A stretch of 64,000 nucleotides of DNA from an uncultured Bacteroidales bacterium (lineage in GTDB: Bacteria; Bacteroidota; Bacteroidia; Bacteroidales; Paludibacteraceae): contig CAMKPZ010000002.1 of NCBI GenBank assembly GCA_946414805.1, positions 186,001 to 250,000 on the forward strand, written 5' to 3'. A program made the translations under genes and the position numbers. Of this stretch, positions 17,875 to 25,801 are shown in pieces. The notes under the pieces are model-generated. The model was not told where the DNA came from, ran no database searches, and worked only from the letters and a program-made list of their open reading frames with translations. Every line of letters begins with the position of its first letter. Position 1 is the first letter of the stretch.

Positions 17875-19575
17875 TTATGCTTCGTCGATGGTCATTCGGC
17901 ATCTCTGGCAGTCGAAGCGGAGAGCAAGCAGTTTGCCCGTGCGGAGGCGAAGGAAACGCGGCTCCTTGCCTTTCGGATAGGGATTAGTCTTGCGGCAATG
18001 ACCCGCCTCATGCAGGATGCAGTACTTGCATTCCATGAGAGGACGACCGCTTCGCTCACTCAAAGAAGAAAGACCGCTTCGCTCAAAGGAGAAAGACCGC
18101 TCACCACGTTCTTTTGTCTTTCTGCTTTCTACTATATATCTTCTCCAATCGTTCAGAACACTGATCGGAATAAAATAGGGTTTGCTCTCCACGCGCACGT
18201 GACGCGCGATATAAGGTGTGCCGCCTAATTTGGATAACTGCGTGCGGATCGTTTGGAGGGCTTTCTCTTCGTTCTTCGCCGGCTCAAATGACAAGCCCTC
18301 TCCAACCCGCCCCATAAGGGGAACGAGCCTTGGGTCCGCAGGCGTATAAGACAACTCAAATCCGTCTTCCTTCTCGCGGAGCAGGATATCCACGGGTATC
18401 CGCCGCTCCGAGTGCAGATTCTTGACGAACTCGGTATCGAGATTGCGGAAAAGGGGGGTGAATTGTGAATTGTGCATTGTAAATTGTGAATTGATCTTGA
18501 CCAGATCTCCACTGACTCCGTTGACGGAGAAACCCTCGCTGCCGATGGTCAGTCCGTCGCCGTTATGGAGCGTCACGCCTTCTTTGAGCCGTACGCGGAG
18601 GGTGTTTCCTCTCGCCTCCGTCACTTCACCTATATACTCTCCGGTTGATTTCGGGGTCTCCCAGTTCGCCATATGCGGCGTACGGCCGTGCAGAAAATAA
18701 TCCGTTCCTCCGCGGTGGAAGGTCTTCTCCGGATTAGGGATGAAGCCACGGCTGATAACTGACGGCTGATGGCTGAATGCAGAAAGCTTCTCCCTGTAAT
18801 ACGCCGTGATATTCGTTACGTAGGCGGCGTCCTTGAGTCGTCCTTCGATCTTAAAGGTCGTCACGCCCGCGTCAATGAGTTCGGACAGATAGGCGCTGCG
18901 GTCCATGTCCTGCAGCGAGAGCAGATAGCGTTGGCGGATGGGGTTGCCTTGGTCGTCAAAGACCTCCTCTTTGTTCCCGTCCAGCAGGTCGTACGCCATC
19001 CGGCAGAACTGTGCGCAGGCTCCTCTGTTGGCGCTGCGGCCTGCCAGCACTTCGCTGATATAGCACCGTCCGGAATAACTGACGCACAGCGCTCCGTGGA
19101 CAAACGCCTCCAACTCGATATCCGGCACCGCCTCATGGATCGCACGTATCTCTTTGATCCCCAACTCACGCGCCAGCACAACTCGTCTGAAGCCCAGATC
19201 GCGCAGTTTGGCTACCTGCTCTATGGTGCGGTTGTCGCACTGCGTCGAGGCGTGCAGACGGATCGGCGGCAGGTCGTAATCCAGCAGATGCAGATCCTGG
19301 ATGATCAGCGCATCTACGCCGATCGCGTATAACCGGTGGATCATCGCCACGGCATCCGCGTACTCGTCTTCGTGCAGGAGGGTGTTCACCGTCACAAGCA
19401 CCTGCACGCCGTACCCATGGGCGTAGTTCACCACTTCCTGCAGATCCTCGATCGTGTTGCCCGCCGCCTGCCGCGCACCATACGCCGGCGCACCGATATA
19501 CACGGCGTCCGCTCCTGCCTGGATAGCCGCCTTGGCTACTTCTTTATCTCTTGCCGGACTCAGTAATGAGAGCAT
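17875..19575 (-). CDS. U32-family peptidase / tRNA or rRNA hydroxylation-type protein
   Basis: A 566-residue protein of the U32 (YdcP/RlhA-type) family, whose characterised members act in RNA hydroxylation. The N-terminal barrel starts LLSPARDKEVAKAAIQAGAD. The signature HGALCVSYSGRCYIS and NRGACAQFCR (about 165-200) carries the Cys set proposed to bind an Fe-S cluster. A Cys-rich C-terminus (CKYCILHEAGHC, CQRCRM) adds further metal ligands. Three DNA-repeat inserts are translated: SAFSHQPSVIS (18750-18778), an FTMHNSQFT segment (18457-18492) and a Ser/Arg-rich stretch (18046-18105). These lie between conserved blocks, so the enzyme may tolerate them. Confidence 0.85.
   Translation of the reverse strand: MLSLLSPARDKEVAKAAIQAGADAVYIGAPAYGARQAAGNTIEDLQEVVNYAHGYGVQVLVTVNTLLHEDEYADAVAMIHRLYAIGVDALIIQDLHLLDYDLPPIRLHASTQCDNRTIEQVAKLRDLGFRRVVLARELGIKEIRAIHEAVPDIELEAFVHGALCVSYSGRCYISEVLAGRSANRGACAQFCRMAYDLLDGNKEEVFDDQGNPIRQRYLLSLQDMDRSAYLSELIDAGVTTFKIEGRLKDAAYVTNITAYYREKLSAFSHQPSVISRGFIPNPEKTFHRGGTDYFLHGRTPHMANWETPKSTGEYIGEVTEARGNTLRVRLKEGVTLHNGDGLTIGSEGFSVNGVSGDLVKINSQFTMHNSQFTPLFRNLDTEFVKNLHSERRIPVDILLREKEDGFELSYTPADPRLVPLMGRVGEGLSFEPAKNEEKALQTIRTQLSKLGGTPYIARHVRVESKPYFIPISVLNDWRRYIVESRKTKERGERSFSFERSGLSSLSERSGRPLMECKYCILHEAGHCRKTNPYPKGKEPRFLRLRTGKLLALRFDCQRCRMTIDEA
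18046..18105. repeat. GACCGCT/CTCAAAG repeats inside the U32 gene
   Basis: Three AAAGACCGCT-type units, two followed by TCGCTCA, are translated as a Ser/Arg-rich segment just before the CKYC motif. Confidence 0.7.
18457..18492. repeat. Heptad array AATTGTG inside the U32 gene
   Basis: Five 7-bp units read on the minus strand as INSQFTMHNSQFT. The same peptide repeat appears in the TrmH-type gene. Confidence 0.8.
18750..18778. repeat. Heptad array TGACGGC inside the U32 gene
   Basis: Degenerate 7-bp units translated as SAFSHQPSVIS, parallel to the insert in the pectinesterase-like gene. Confidence 0.75.
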
Positions 19576-19607
19576 AACAATTTAACGTTTTTCGCAGAAA
19601 AACCATT

Positions 19608-20207
19608 TTAACTCTTTCCCCCTTCAGCGGCACGCATTGCCCCGCTCAGGCGGTACATGACGATCCCGGCTGTGACGGAGACATTCATGGAGTGCTTGGT
19701 GCCGTACTGCGGTATCTCGATACACCCGTCGCATAGGTCCACAACCTCTTGCTGCACGCCGAAGACCTCATGTCCCAAAACGATAGCCGTTTTGGGAGGA
19801 ATTGTGAATTGTGCATTGTGAATTGTGAATTGTGCATTGTGCATTGTGCATTGCTCCGCCGCTTCTTCCAGCGTCATGGAGTCATGCGCCTGCTCCACGG
19901 CATAGACGGTATAGCCCTCTGCCTGCAGCGCCTTAACCGCCTCGGTTGTGTCTTTGTAATAGATCCATTCGACGCTTTCTTCGGCGCCGAGCGCAGTCTT
20001 GTGCAACTCCTGGTTAGGCGGACAGCAGCATATACCGCATAGCACCACGCGTTCGATACGCATCGCGTCCGCCGTACGGAAGACGGCACCTATATTGTGC
20101 TGGCTCCGCACATTGTCAAGCACTACCGTCAGCGGCAGTTTGTCCGCTTTCCGGTATTGGTCTATCGTCATCCGCCCCATTTCGGCGGTCGTCAGTTTTT
20201 GGCTCAT
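19608..20207 (-). CDS. TrmH/SpoU-family RNA 2'-O-methyltransferase
   Basis: A 199-residue SPOUT enzyme that should methylate a ribose 2'-hydroxyl in tRNA or rRNA. Motif 1 is LDNVRSQHNIGAVFRTADA (residues about 27-45). Motif 2 is AIVLGHEVFGV and motif 3 is IPQYGTKHSMNVSVTAGI near the C-terminus, together forming the knot and SAM site. A repeat peptide TMHNAQFTIHNAQFTI lies just before motif 2 and is encoded by a 7-bp DNA array; it is absent from the family pattern. The start overlaps the stop of the upstream RimM-like gene by 4 bp. The target nucleotide is not predictable. Confidence 0.88.
   Translation of the reverse strand: MSQKLTTAEMGRMTIDQYRKADKLPLTVVLDNVRSQHNIGAVFRTADAMRIERVVLCGICCCPPNQELHKTALGAEESVEWIYYKDTTEAVKALQAEGYTVYAVEQAHDSMTLEEAAEQCTMHNAQFTIHNAQFTIPPKTAIVLGHEVFGVQQEVVDLCDGCIEIPQYGTKHSMNVSVTAGIVMYRLSGAMRAAEGGKS
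19799..19856. repeat. Heptad array AATTGTG / GCATTGT inside the TrmH-type gene
   Basis: Eight 7-bp units in perfect phase encode two copies of the seven-residue unit HNAQFTI and its flanks. Unit number is a good candidate for strain variation. Confidence 0.9.
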
Positions 20208-20608
20208 AATACAAAAGGTAATTGCACGCGGAGGATACGCGCTTCTTCGTCTATCTCCATGATAAAATCCTCGTGGAGGGGAAGCATCCGTCCGTCCTCG
20301 AGTGTAGCGAGGGTGTTGATTGTCGACTCATCGACAGAGACGATCACGCCTGCTCTGATCCATTCGCCCTGCTCGTTCCGGTCCCATAGTTCATAGCCCT
20401 CCAGATCCTGCCATGTCAGAGCCTCGTCGCCCTCCTCCTGCATATCCGACAGCAGCGCAAAAGCCTCTTCGCCGATCAGCAGCGGGCAGTCTTCCGAGCG
20501 GTACGGAACGAACAAACCGTCGCGTTTCACAAAGATGAAAGGCGGCAGATCCTTGTAATGCGTCCGGCGGAGAATGCCGAGGGATATCAAGTCGTTTTCG
20601 CTAATCAT
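20204..20608 (-). CDS. rimM: Short RimM-like 16S rRNA processing protein
   Basis: A 134-residue protein. The C-terminal part (W-x-DLEGYEL, IVSVDESTINTLATLEDGR, LPLHEDFIMEID, ending in LRVQLP) matches the PRC-barrel domain of Bacteroidetes RimM, and VKRDGLFVPY matches its N-domain. The usual RimM is about 170-180 residues; here the N-terminal domain is shortened by roughly 40, with the GEL/GE-type loop after LRRTHY missing. RimM works in 30S 3'-domain maturation. It overlaps the TrmH-type gene by 4 bp and the upstream lipoprotein gene by 4 bp. Assignment is inferred from motif match; reduced function is possible. Confidence 0.7.
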   Translation of the reverse strand: MISENDLISLGILRRTHYKDLPPFIFVKRDGLFVPYRSEDCPLLIGEEAFALLSDMQEEGDEALTWQDLEGYELWDRNEQGEWIRAGVIVSVDESTINTLATLEDGRMLPLHEDFIMEIDEEARILRVQLPFVL

Positions 20609-21099
20609 TGCCGTTGTGTGATTGTCAGTTTGCCATCCGATTGGATGATATTCATTCGTCTCAGTGCTTCATGGCTGGTGCCGTTCTGCGGCAGAGCGTA
20701 GCCGGATCCGAGGTCGTAACGCTCGCCGCAATGCGGGCAGGTGGCATAGATCCCGTCTACCTCGCATGTGGTCCGTGCGCTGCGGGAGGCGCAATAGGGA
20801 CATGCCAGATCGTAGGCGCTGTAGCCGTACAGATCCACGAACGCCACGATACCGCCGTAGCCGCAGGCATCGGTGGTCAGGCGGTCCATGACAAACTTGC
20901 CGTCCACGTAATAGCCGTTGGTAAGCACCTCGATATGGCTTCCGAAATTGTCCGGCTGGAAATGGACGAAAGGTCCCATCCGTGTGTTGATCGTGATCCG
21001 CACGGGGTAAGTGGGGACGGAGCTTTGAAAAGTCGTCCCTTCGCAGGCAGCCATCATGACAGCCGCAAGCAATAGTCCTGTCAGGCGGGATCTTCTCAT
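20605..21099 (-). CDS. Small lipoprotein with Cys4 (Rieske-like or zinc-ribbon) motif
   Basis: A 164-residue lipoprotein (MMAACEG, Cys at about 19). After a beta-rich region it contains ACPYC and TCPHCGERYDLGSG (about residues 100-135), followed by GTSHEALRRM. The arrangement and the ending recall Rieske [2Fe-2S] domains, but the His ligands are replaced by Cys, so it may bind zinc or nothing. Similar exported Rieske-like lipoproteins occur in Bacteroidales. Role unknown. The gene overlaps the RimM-like gene by 4 bp and lies 3 bp from the FKBP gene. Confidence 0.7.
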   Translation of the reverse strand: MRRSRLTGLLLAAVMMAACEGTTFQSSVPTYPVRITINTRMGPFVHFQPDNFGSHIEVLTNGYYVDGKFVMDRLTTDACGYGGIVAFVDLYGYSAYDLACPYCASRSARTTCEVDGIYATCPHCGERYDLGSGYALPQNGTSHEALRRMNIIQSDGKLTITQRQ

Positions 21100-21101
21100 G
21101 C

Positions 21102-21677
21102 TCAGTTGCCGGTTATTCCGCCGATATGGATGGTGTAGATAAGGGTGGAATAGGGCGGTATGTAGCCCTGTGTCCCCTCTGTGCCGTACCCTTCCGCTTC
21201 GCTGTATTCGTTCGTCTCGTATTTGGCGTAGTCGTAGCCCAGATAGGCTGGGATGAAAAGCTCTATATCGCCGTTGTTATGTACCTTGTGGCAGCCTTCC
21301 GAGAAACCCGGAATGGTGTTGCTCAGGCTCAGCGACACGTTGTTGTTCGATTCCACGATATAGCCGTTGATCAGTTTGACGGTATAGTCGCAGATGATCG
21401 TACTGGTGGTGTTCGGCCGTGCGTCGGAAGGCGTAGGGTCGGCGATAATGCGGTATTGCAGACCGGTGGAAGAGGTCTGCACACCCGGTTGGCTCTTGTT
21501 GTTCTCCAGCCATATCTCGTTCTGAACCTTCCAGTCCGTCCAGTCGTTTTTCTTGCAGGAGGGAGTAAGGAATAAGGAATAAGGAATAAGGACTAACATG
21601 ATTAGTCGGATGGACCTTTCTACTTTGAGCGTAGCGGTCTTTCTGCTTTGAGCGCAGCGGTCTATTTGGCTATCCAT
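21102..21677 (-). CDS. FKBP-type peptidyl-prolyl isomerase lipoprotein
   Basis: A 191-residue predicted periplasmic lipoprotein (LFLTPSC, Cys at about 41). The FKBP fold is suggested by GLQYRII, IPGFSEGCHKVHNNGDIELFIP (about 118-139) and the C-terminal YIPPYSTLIYTIHI. The N-terminal region is made from DNA repeats: GACCGCT-type units give KTATLK, and TTATTCC heptads give LVLIPYSLFLTPS, the signal-peptide core. The start overlaps the EnvC-like gene by 16 bp. A shorter start at an internal Met (MLVLIPYS) would remove the basic N-region, so the long form is more likely to be exported. Confidence 0.82.
   Translation of the reverse strand: MDSQIDRCAQSRKTATLKVERSIRLIMLVLIPYSLFLTPSCKKNDWTDWKVQNEIWLENNKSQPGVQTSSTGLQYRIIADPTPSDARPNTTSTIICDYTVKLINGYIVESNNNVSLSLSNTIPGFSEGCHKVHNNGDIELFIPAYLGYDYAKYETNEYSEAEGYGTEGTQGYIPPYSTLIYTIHIGGITGN
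21556..21662. repeat. TTATTCC heptads plus GACCGCT units encoding a signal peptide
   Basis: Minus-strand heptads at 21556-21595 and GACCGCT-type units at 21604-21662 are translated as residues 1-41 of the FKBP lipoprotein. Confidence 0.85.
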
Positions 21678-22840
21678 AATTCGGGGTTTTGTATCGTTTT
21701 GTCTTTGTATATCTGGAAGTACAATTCGGTTTTCTGATCCTGCTCGGCATCGGTGAAGATGGTTCCGATCGCCTGTTTGGCTTCCACCTTGTCGCCTTGT
21801 TTGACGGTCAGTCTGGAGAGGTTGGAGTACACCGTCCGGTAGTTACCGTGCTGGATGATCACGGCGTATGTTCCGGCTACCAGGAAGCAGCTCGTCACTT
21901 CGCCTTTGTACACGGCGCGTGCCTTGCTGCCGGCGGTCGTCTGGAGGTATATGCCTTTGTTGTCGATCGTCACCTGCGGATAGACGGGGTGTTGCTGTTT
22001 GCCGAAATGTCCGCTGATCATGCCTCTCTCGATCGGCCAGGGCAACCGTCCTTTGTTCGCCTCAAATCCTCCGGCAATGAGTTTCTGTTCTTTCGTGAGC
22101 GTCGTGGTGGAGGATTTCTCCGCCTGCTTGCGCACCATGTCGTCGATCTTCTTGTTCAGTTCGGCTACTTTCTTCTGTTGTTGCTGCAGTTTCTTGTTCA
22201 GGTCTTTCTCCTTGCTCTTGAGCTGGTTGAGCATGGTCTTTTGCTTCCGTTCGTCGCGGCGCAGATTGTCCTGTTCGCGTTTGCGTTTGGTGAGTGCCGA
22301 TTCCTTGTCGCTCTTGTTGGTCTGGAGCAGTTGGTTCTGGGTGTCTATCTCCGCCTGCGTGTTCCGGATTCGCGCCACCTGCTCCTGCCTGAACCGTGCG
22401 AACTCCTGCATATAGCGTGTGCGGCGGACGAGTTGCTGGAAACTGTCGCTGCTGAGCACAAACAGCAACGGCGATTGCTGCATCCGGGCGAAATGGGTCT
22501 GACGGACGAACTCCGCGTACTCCTGTTTGTATTGTTCCAGCACCCGTTGCAGCGAGTCGCGCGTGAACCCTAACTGCCGCATCTGGCCGTCCAGAGCTAC
22601 GATCTCGTTATCCAGCGTTGAGATCAGGCGGCGCTGGTTCTTGATATTCTGGCTGATCAGGGTGAGTTTGTTCATCGTCGCGCTCTCGTCGCGTTTGGTC
22701 TGACTCAGCATTTTATTGGTCTGCTCGATCTCCTGCTGCAGCTTCTTCTGCTTTTTCTGCAGATCCTTCACGCTCTCCGCCCATGCCGGCAGGAGCAGCA
22801 CCGATGCCAGAAGAACTAATATGATCCGTTCTACCTTCAT
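21662..22840 (-). CDS. EnvC-like murein hydrolase activator (degenerate M23)
   Basis: A 392-residue exported protein: signal peptide (LVLLASVLLLPAWA), a long coiled coil rich in Gln, Lys and Arg (about 22-250) and a C-terminal LytM fold (about 275-390). The zinc ligands normal for M23 enzymes are missing (TELYFQIYKD instead of LHFE), as in EnvC-type activators that switch on amidases rather than cut peptidoglycan. The amidase at 48208 could be a partner. It sits after DUF4292 and a TPR gene, a familiar Bacteroidetes order, and is probably in their transcript. Confidence 0.88.
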   Translation of the reverse strand: MKVERIILVLLASVLLLPAWAESVKDLQKKQKKLQQEIEQTNKMLSQTKRDESATMNKLTLISQNIKNQRRLISTLDNEIVALDGQMRQLGFTRDSLQRVLEQYKQEYAEFVRQTHFARMQQSPLLFVLSSDSFQQLVRRTRYMQEFARFRQEQVARIRNTQAEIDTQNQLLQTNKSDKESALTKRKREQDNLRRDERKQKTMLNQLKSKEKDLNKKLQQQQKKVAELNKKIDDMVRKQAEKSSTTTLTKEQKLIAGGFEANKGRLPWPIERGMISGHFGKQQHPVYPQVTIDNKGIYLQTTAGSKARAVYKGEVTSCFLVAGTYAVIIQHGNYRTVYSNLSRLTVKQGDKVEAKQAIGTIFTDAEQDQKTELYFQIYKDKTIQNPELWIAK

Positions 22841-22843
22841 CCC

Positions 22844-23404
22844 TTAAAACTTACTGATATCAATCTTGGTGTACCGGTCGGTCCGCAGCCGGTTCATCTT
22901 CACCGGCACATCCGTCTTGCGGGCAGGGTAGGTGATCTCGATCTCTACGGTCTTGTCGGCGGCGGTATAGACGAGCCTTGCTTTCTCGCTGCCGGTGGGC
23001 AGTTCGCCCGAAGCGATCTGCTGGAGGGTCTTCCAGCTCATGTCCGGCGTGATCGCCAGGTTCAACTCGTCGAAAGTGGTCACGAGATACCGGCTGTGTA
23101 TCTTGTCGATGGCGATGAGCTGGCCGGGTGTCGCTTCCAGCCGCGCCATCTCCATACTGAGGACCGGCATGACGCTGATAACGATCATGGAGTCGCGCAC
23201 GGTCTGCATGGTTACCGAGGCGGAATAGCGGTCGTCGCCCGCCTTCACGGTCGCATGCGCACCCTGCATGAGGCAGGTGTGCCATGTCGGTTGTTCTTCT
23301 TTGGGTTGTACCGCTACGGCTTGTTTCTTCACGCCGCAGGCACTCAGCACGACAGCTGTCGCCGCTATCGCCAGCCGGATAAACAGGGTGTTATGTTGTC
23401 TCAT
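22844..23404 (-). CDS. DUF4292-family lipoprotein
   Basis: A 186-residue lipoprotein (VVLSACG, Cys at about 23). The mature part is beta-rich and ends in RTDRYTKIDISKF, as in DUF4292 proteins, which resemble the LolA/LolB half-barrel fold. It is found between a TPR protein and an EnvC-like protein in many Bacteroidetes, suggesting an envelope role. The biochemical function is unknown to me. It overlaps the TPR gene by 4 bp and lies 3 bp before the EnvC-like gene. Confidence 0.82.
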   Translation of the reverse strand: MRQHNTLFIRLAIAATAVVLSACGVKKQAVAVQPKEEQPTWHTCLMQGAHATVKAGDDRYSASVTMQTVRDSMIVISVMPVLSMEMARLEATPGQLIAIDKIHSRYLVTTFDELNLAITPDMSWKTLQQIASGELPTGSEKARLVYTAADKTVEIEITYPARKTDVPVKMNRLRTDRYTKIDISKF

Positions 23405-24402
23405 TTGTTCTTGATGGCTTGTATATGGTTGTTAATCTCGTTTTGGTTATGCTCGTCATGTGCGTTCCATAGCGCGCGGTTGAGATAGAAGAGGGCTAAC
23501 TCGTCCTGCCCCTGCATATGCAGGATCCATCCGTAGGTGTCGAGATAGACGGGGTTGGAAGGCTCTTCTTTGATCGTGACGGCGCTCATGCGTTCGGCTT
23601 TCTGCAGGTCGCCTTTGTGGGTGGCCAGATGGTAGGCGTAGTTGTTGAGTACCATCAGGTTATAGGGTGCGATCGCCAGGATCTTCTCGTACAGCGCGTA
23701 GAGCTCCTTGGGCTTGGCTCCCGTGCGCTCCATGATCTCCAGCCGGAAGAGCAGGAACTGCACATCGTTGGGATCTAGTTCCAGATACTTGTCCACGGCG
23801 GCGATGGCTTGTTTGGTCTTGCCCCATTGTGCGTAGATACGGTATCGCGTCAGGGCGCTGTAGGCGTCGTAACCCTTGATACGGTCGATCTCGTCCTGCA
23901 TCGTCAGCGCTTGTTTCCATTGCCGCGAATAGAGGTACATGGCCTGCAGACGGCGCAACAGGTCTTCGTCCGCTTTCCGCTCTTTCTTCCCGCCTTTCTG
24001 CACCTCGTAGGCTTTCTCCATGACGCGGATCGCCTCGGTCACACCCTCTTCCGTATCTTCGTCGATAAGGGACTCGGTGTATTTGTACCACTGGTCGTAG
24101 GGGTCGGCTTCGAACGCCAGGCGGTACGCCTCTTGCGCCCGTGCCTTGTCGCCTGTGCCGGCGTAGATCATACCGAGGTAGGTGAGGGTATAGCCGTCCT
24201 GCGGGTTCAGGGTGTGGCAGAAAGTCAGCAGCACCAGCGCCTCGTCGTACCGCTCTTCCATGATCGCCTGTTTGGCGGCATAGCGGTAATAGGTGAACTG
24301 CTGCAGCTGTTCCGTGCTCAGCATTACCGGCTGCCGGCCCGGCTTACCCGCCGCCATGCCTGCCGCCGCTATCGTCAATATGATCAGAAAAAATCTTCTC
24401 AA
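23401..24402 (-). CDS. Exported tetratricopeptide-repeat protein
   Basis: A 333-residue protein with a hydrophobic N-terminus (FFLIILTIAAAGMAAG) that fits a signal peptide. Helical pairs of TPR type follow, for example ALVLLTFCHTLNPQDGYTL and AIAAVDKYLELDPNDVQFL. The repeats suggest a scaffold for protein contacts in the periplasm. Its fixed neighbourhood (dut, TPR, DUF4292, EnvC) recurs in Bacteroidales. It lies 3 bp from dut and overlaps DUF4292 by 4 bp. Confidence 0.82.
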   Translation of the reverse strand: MRRFFLIILTIAAAGMAAGKPGRQPVMLSTEQLQQFTYYRYAAKQAIMEERYDEALVLLTFCHTLNPQDGYTLTYLGMIYAGTGDKARAQEAYRLAFEADPYDQWYKYTESLIDEDTEEGVTEAIRVMEKAYEVQKGGKKERKADEDLLRRLQAMYLYSRQWKQALTMQDEIDRIKGYDAYSALTRYRIYAQWGKTKQAIAAVDKYLELDPNDVQFLLFRLEIMERTGAKPKELYALYEKILAIAPYNLMVLNNYAYHLATHKGDLQKAERMSAVTIKEEPSNPVYLDTYGWILHMQGQDELALFYLNRALWNAHDEHNQNEINNHIQAIKNK

Positions 24403-24405
24403 TGC

Positions 24406-24840
24406 TCAACTCCTCCCGCTGTGTCCGAATCCGCCTGCTCCGCGTTCGGTATCGCTCAGTTCGGTCACTTCCGCTACCTCCGGTGTCTCGTGCCTGGCGA
24501 TCACCATCTGGCAGATCCGTTCGCCGGGTTCGATGGTCTGCGCCTCGCCGCTGAGGTTGATCAGGATCACGCCTATCTCTCCGCGGTAATCGGCGTCAAT
24601 AGTGCCCGGGGTGTTCAGTACGGTCAGTCCGCGTTTGAGCGCCAGACCGCTCCGCGGGCGTATCTGCGCTTCGTACCCTGCCGGCAGTTCGATGAACAAA
24701 CCCGTAGGGATCAGCCTCCGCTCCATGGGCTGAAGGGTCACCGCCTCCGCTATATGGCAGCGGATATCCATGCCGGCCGCCTGCGCACTCTCGTACCGCG
24801 GCAGCGGGTTATTGCTCTTGTTGATGATCTTTAAAACCAT
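24406..24840 (-). CDS. dut: dUTP diphosphatase
   Basis: A 144-residue trimeric dUTPase that hydrolyses dUTP to dUMP and pyrophosphate, keeping uracil out of DNA. Family motifs are visible: [35 protein letters not shown] with the catalytic Asp, and the C-terminal [12 protein letters not shown] that closes over the substrate. The start at 24840 (MVLKIINKS) matches the family length. An in-frame extension to 24903 exists only because the adjacent AATTGTG repeat array is open; I reject it. Confidence 0.95.
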   Translation of the reverse strand: MVLKIINKSNNPLPRYESAQAAGMDIRCHIAEAVTLQPMERRLIPTGLFIELPAGYEAQIRPRSGLALKRGLTVLNTPGTIDADYRGEIGVILINLSGEAQTIEPGERICQMVIARHETPEVAEVTELSDTERGAGGFGHSGRS

Positions 24841-24882
24841 TAATTGTGAATTGTAAATTGTGAATTGTGAATTGTGAATTCC
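24841..24882. repeat. Heptad array AATTGTG between lipid kinase and dut
   Basis: Five to six 7-bp units fill the 43-bp gap. They are in frame with dut and would be read as [11 protein letters not shown] if translation started earlier. Confidence 0.85.
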
Positions 24883-24883
24883 C

Positions 24884-25801
24884 CTAAAACCTTTTTTCTG
24901 CAAGCACTCTCAGCCCGTCCTCGACGATCCTGATATGGATGTCTTTCTCCATCTCCACGGGGTCGCCGTCGATATGGAAAGGTGCTTCCTCTTCGCGCTC
25001 AAGCGTCACCTCGCGGGCACGAACGGTGTCCATGAAATAGCTGTCGTCGATGTTTCCGGCGAAAAGCCGCAGGGCAAGCGAAGCGCTGCCTAAGATCGCG
25101 TGGCTCGACATGAGCATGATATCCATCTTGCCGTCCTGAATGCTGGCTTTGGGAGCAATCATCGCTTCGTAGCCCCATTGGTTGGCATTGGCGAAAGTGA
25201 TCAGGAAGGCGCGGTGGGTCAGATCCAGCCCGTCGCCTACGATATGGTAGGTCTGCGGCGTGTAGGTGAAGATATCTTTGATGATGTTCCGGAGATAGGT
25301 GGAGAACCCGCGTTTGTTGCTGCCGGCGAAATGATCGGCGATCACGGCGTCAAAACCGGTGCCGCAGGTGCTCACGAAGAGTTTGCCGTTCGCCAGACCG
25401 TAATCGACACTGATCGGCTCCGCGTGGTTGAGCATCTCGATCGCTTTCTGCGCACGGACGGGGATGCCTAAATGGCGTGCGAACCCGTTGCCGCTGCCCA
25501 TCGGCAGAATACCCATCGCCGTGCGTACTCCCGTACCCGGTATGCTGTAGCCTTTCACCAACCCGCGCGCCACTTCGTTAACCGTACCGTCGCCGCCTAC
25601 CGCCACAACGGCGTCAAAACCCATTCGGGTATATTGGTATGCCAGCTCGGTGGCATGGCCGGCGTACTCCGTGTAAACGATATTCGGCAGCCATTGCTCC
25701 GGATCGATCGTCTGCATGATCAGTTTCGGCAGTTTGCGCTTCGCGCTCTGCGTCTCCTTGCTTCCTGAAATGGGGTTGATAATAAATGCGATATTCTTCA
25801 T
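24884..25801 (-). CDS. Diacylglycerol kinase-family lipid kinase
   Basis: A 305-residue DagK/YegS-type kinase. The nucleotide-binding motif [16 protein letters not shown] (about residues 68-83) is intact, and the N-terminus [11 protein letters not shown] matches the family. The later [11 protein letters not shown] and CGTGFDAV segments are also typical. It should phosphorylate diacylglycerol or a related lipid at the cytoplasmic face of the membrane. It overlaps the GH53 gene end by 4 bp, although the two are functionally unrelated. Confidence 0.9.
   Translation of the reverse strand: MKNIAFIINPISGSKETQSAKRKLPKLIMQTIDPEQWLPNIVYTEYAGHATELAYQYTRMGFDAVVAVGGDGTVNEVARGLVKGYSIPGTGVRTAMGILPMGSGNGFARHLGIPVRAQKAIEMLNHAEPISVDYGLANGKLFVSTCGTGFDAVIADHFAGSNKRGFSTYLRNIIKDIFTYTPQTYHIVGDGLDLTHRAFLITFANANQWGYEAMIAPKASIQDGKMDIMLMSSHAILGSASLALRLFAGNIDDSYFMDTVRAREVTLEREEEAPFHIDGDPVEMEKDIHIRIVEDGLRVLAEKRF

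Noticed and set aside
19799..19856. CRISPR-like array
   Set aside because: Units are 7 bp with no spacers, and no cas genes occur in the window. No CRISPR was seen elsewhere.
24841..24903. N-terminal extension of dut through the heptad array
   Set aside because: The AATTGTG array has no stop in this frame by its nature. Family length and alignment place the start at 24840.
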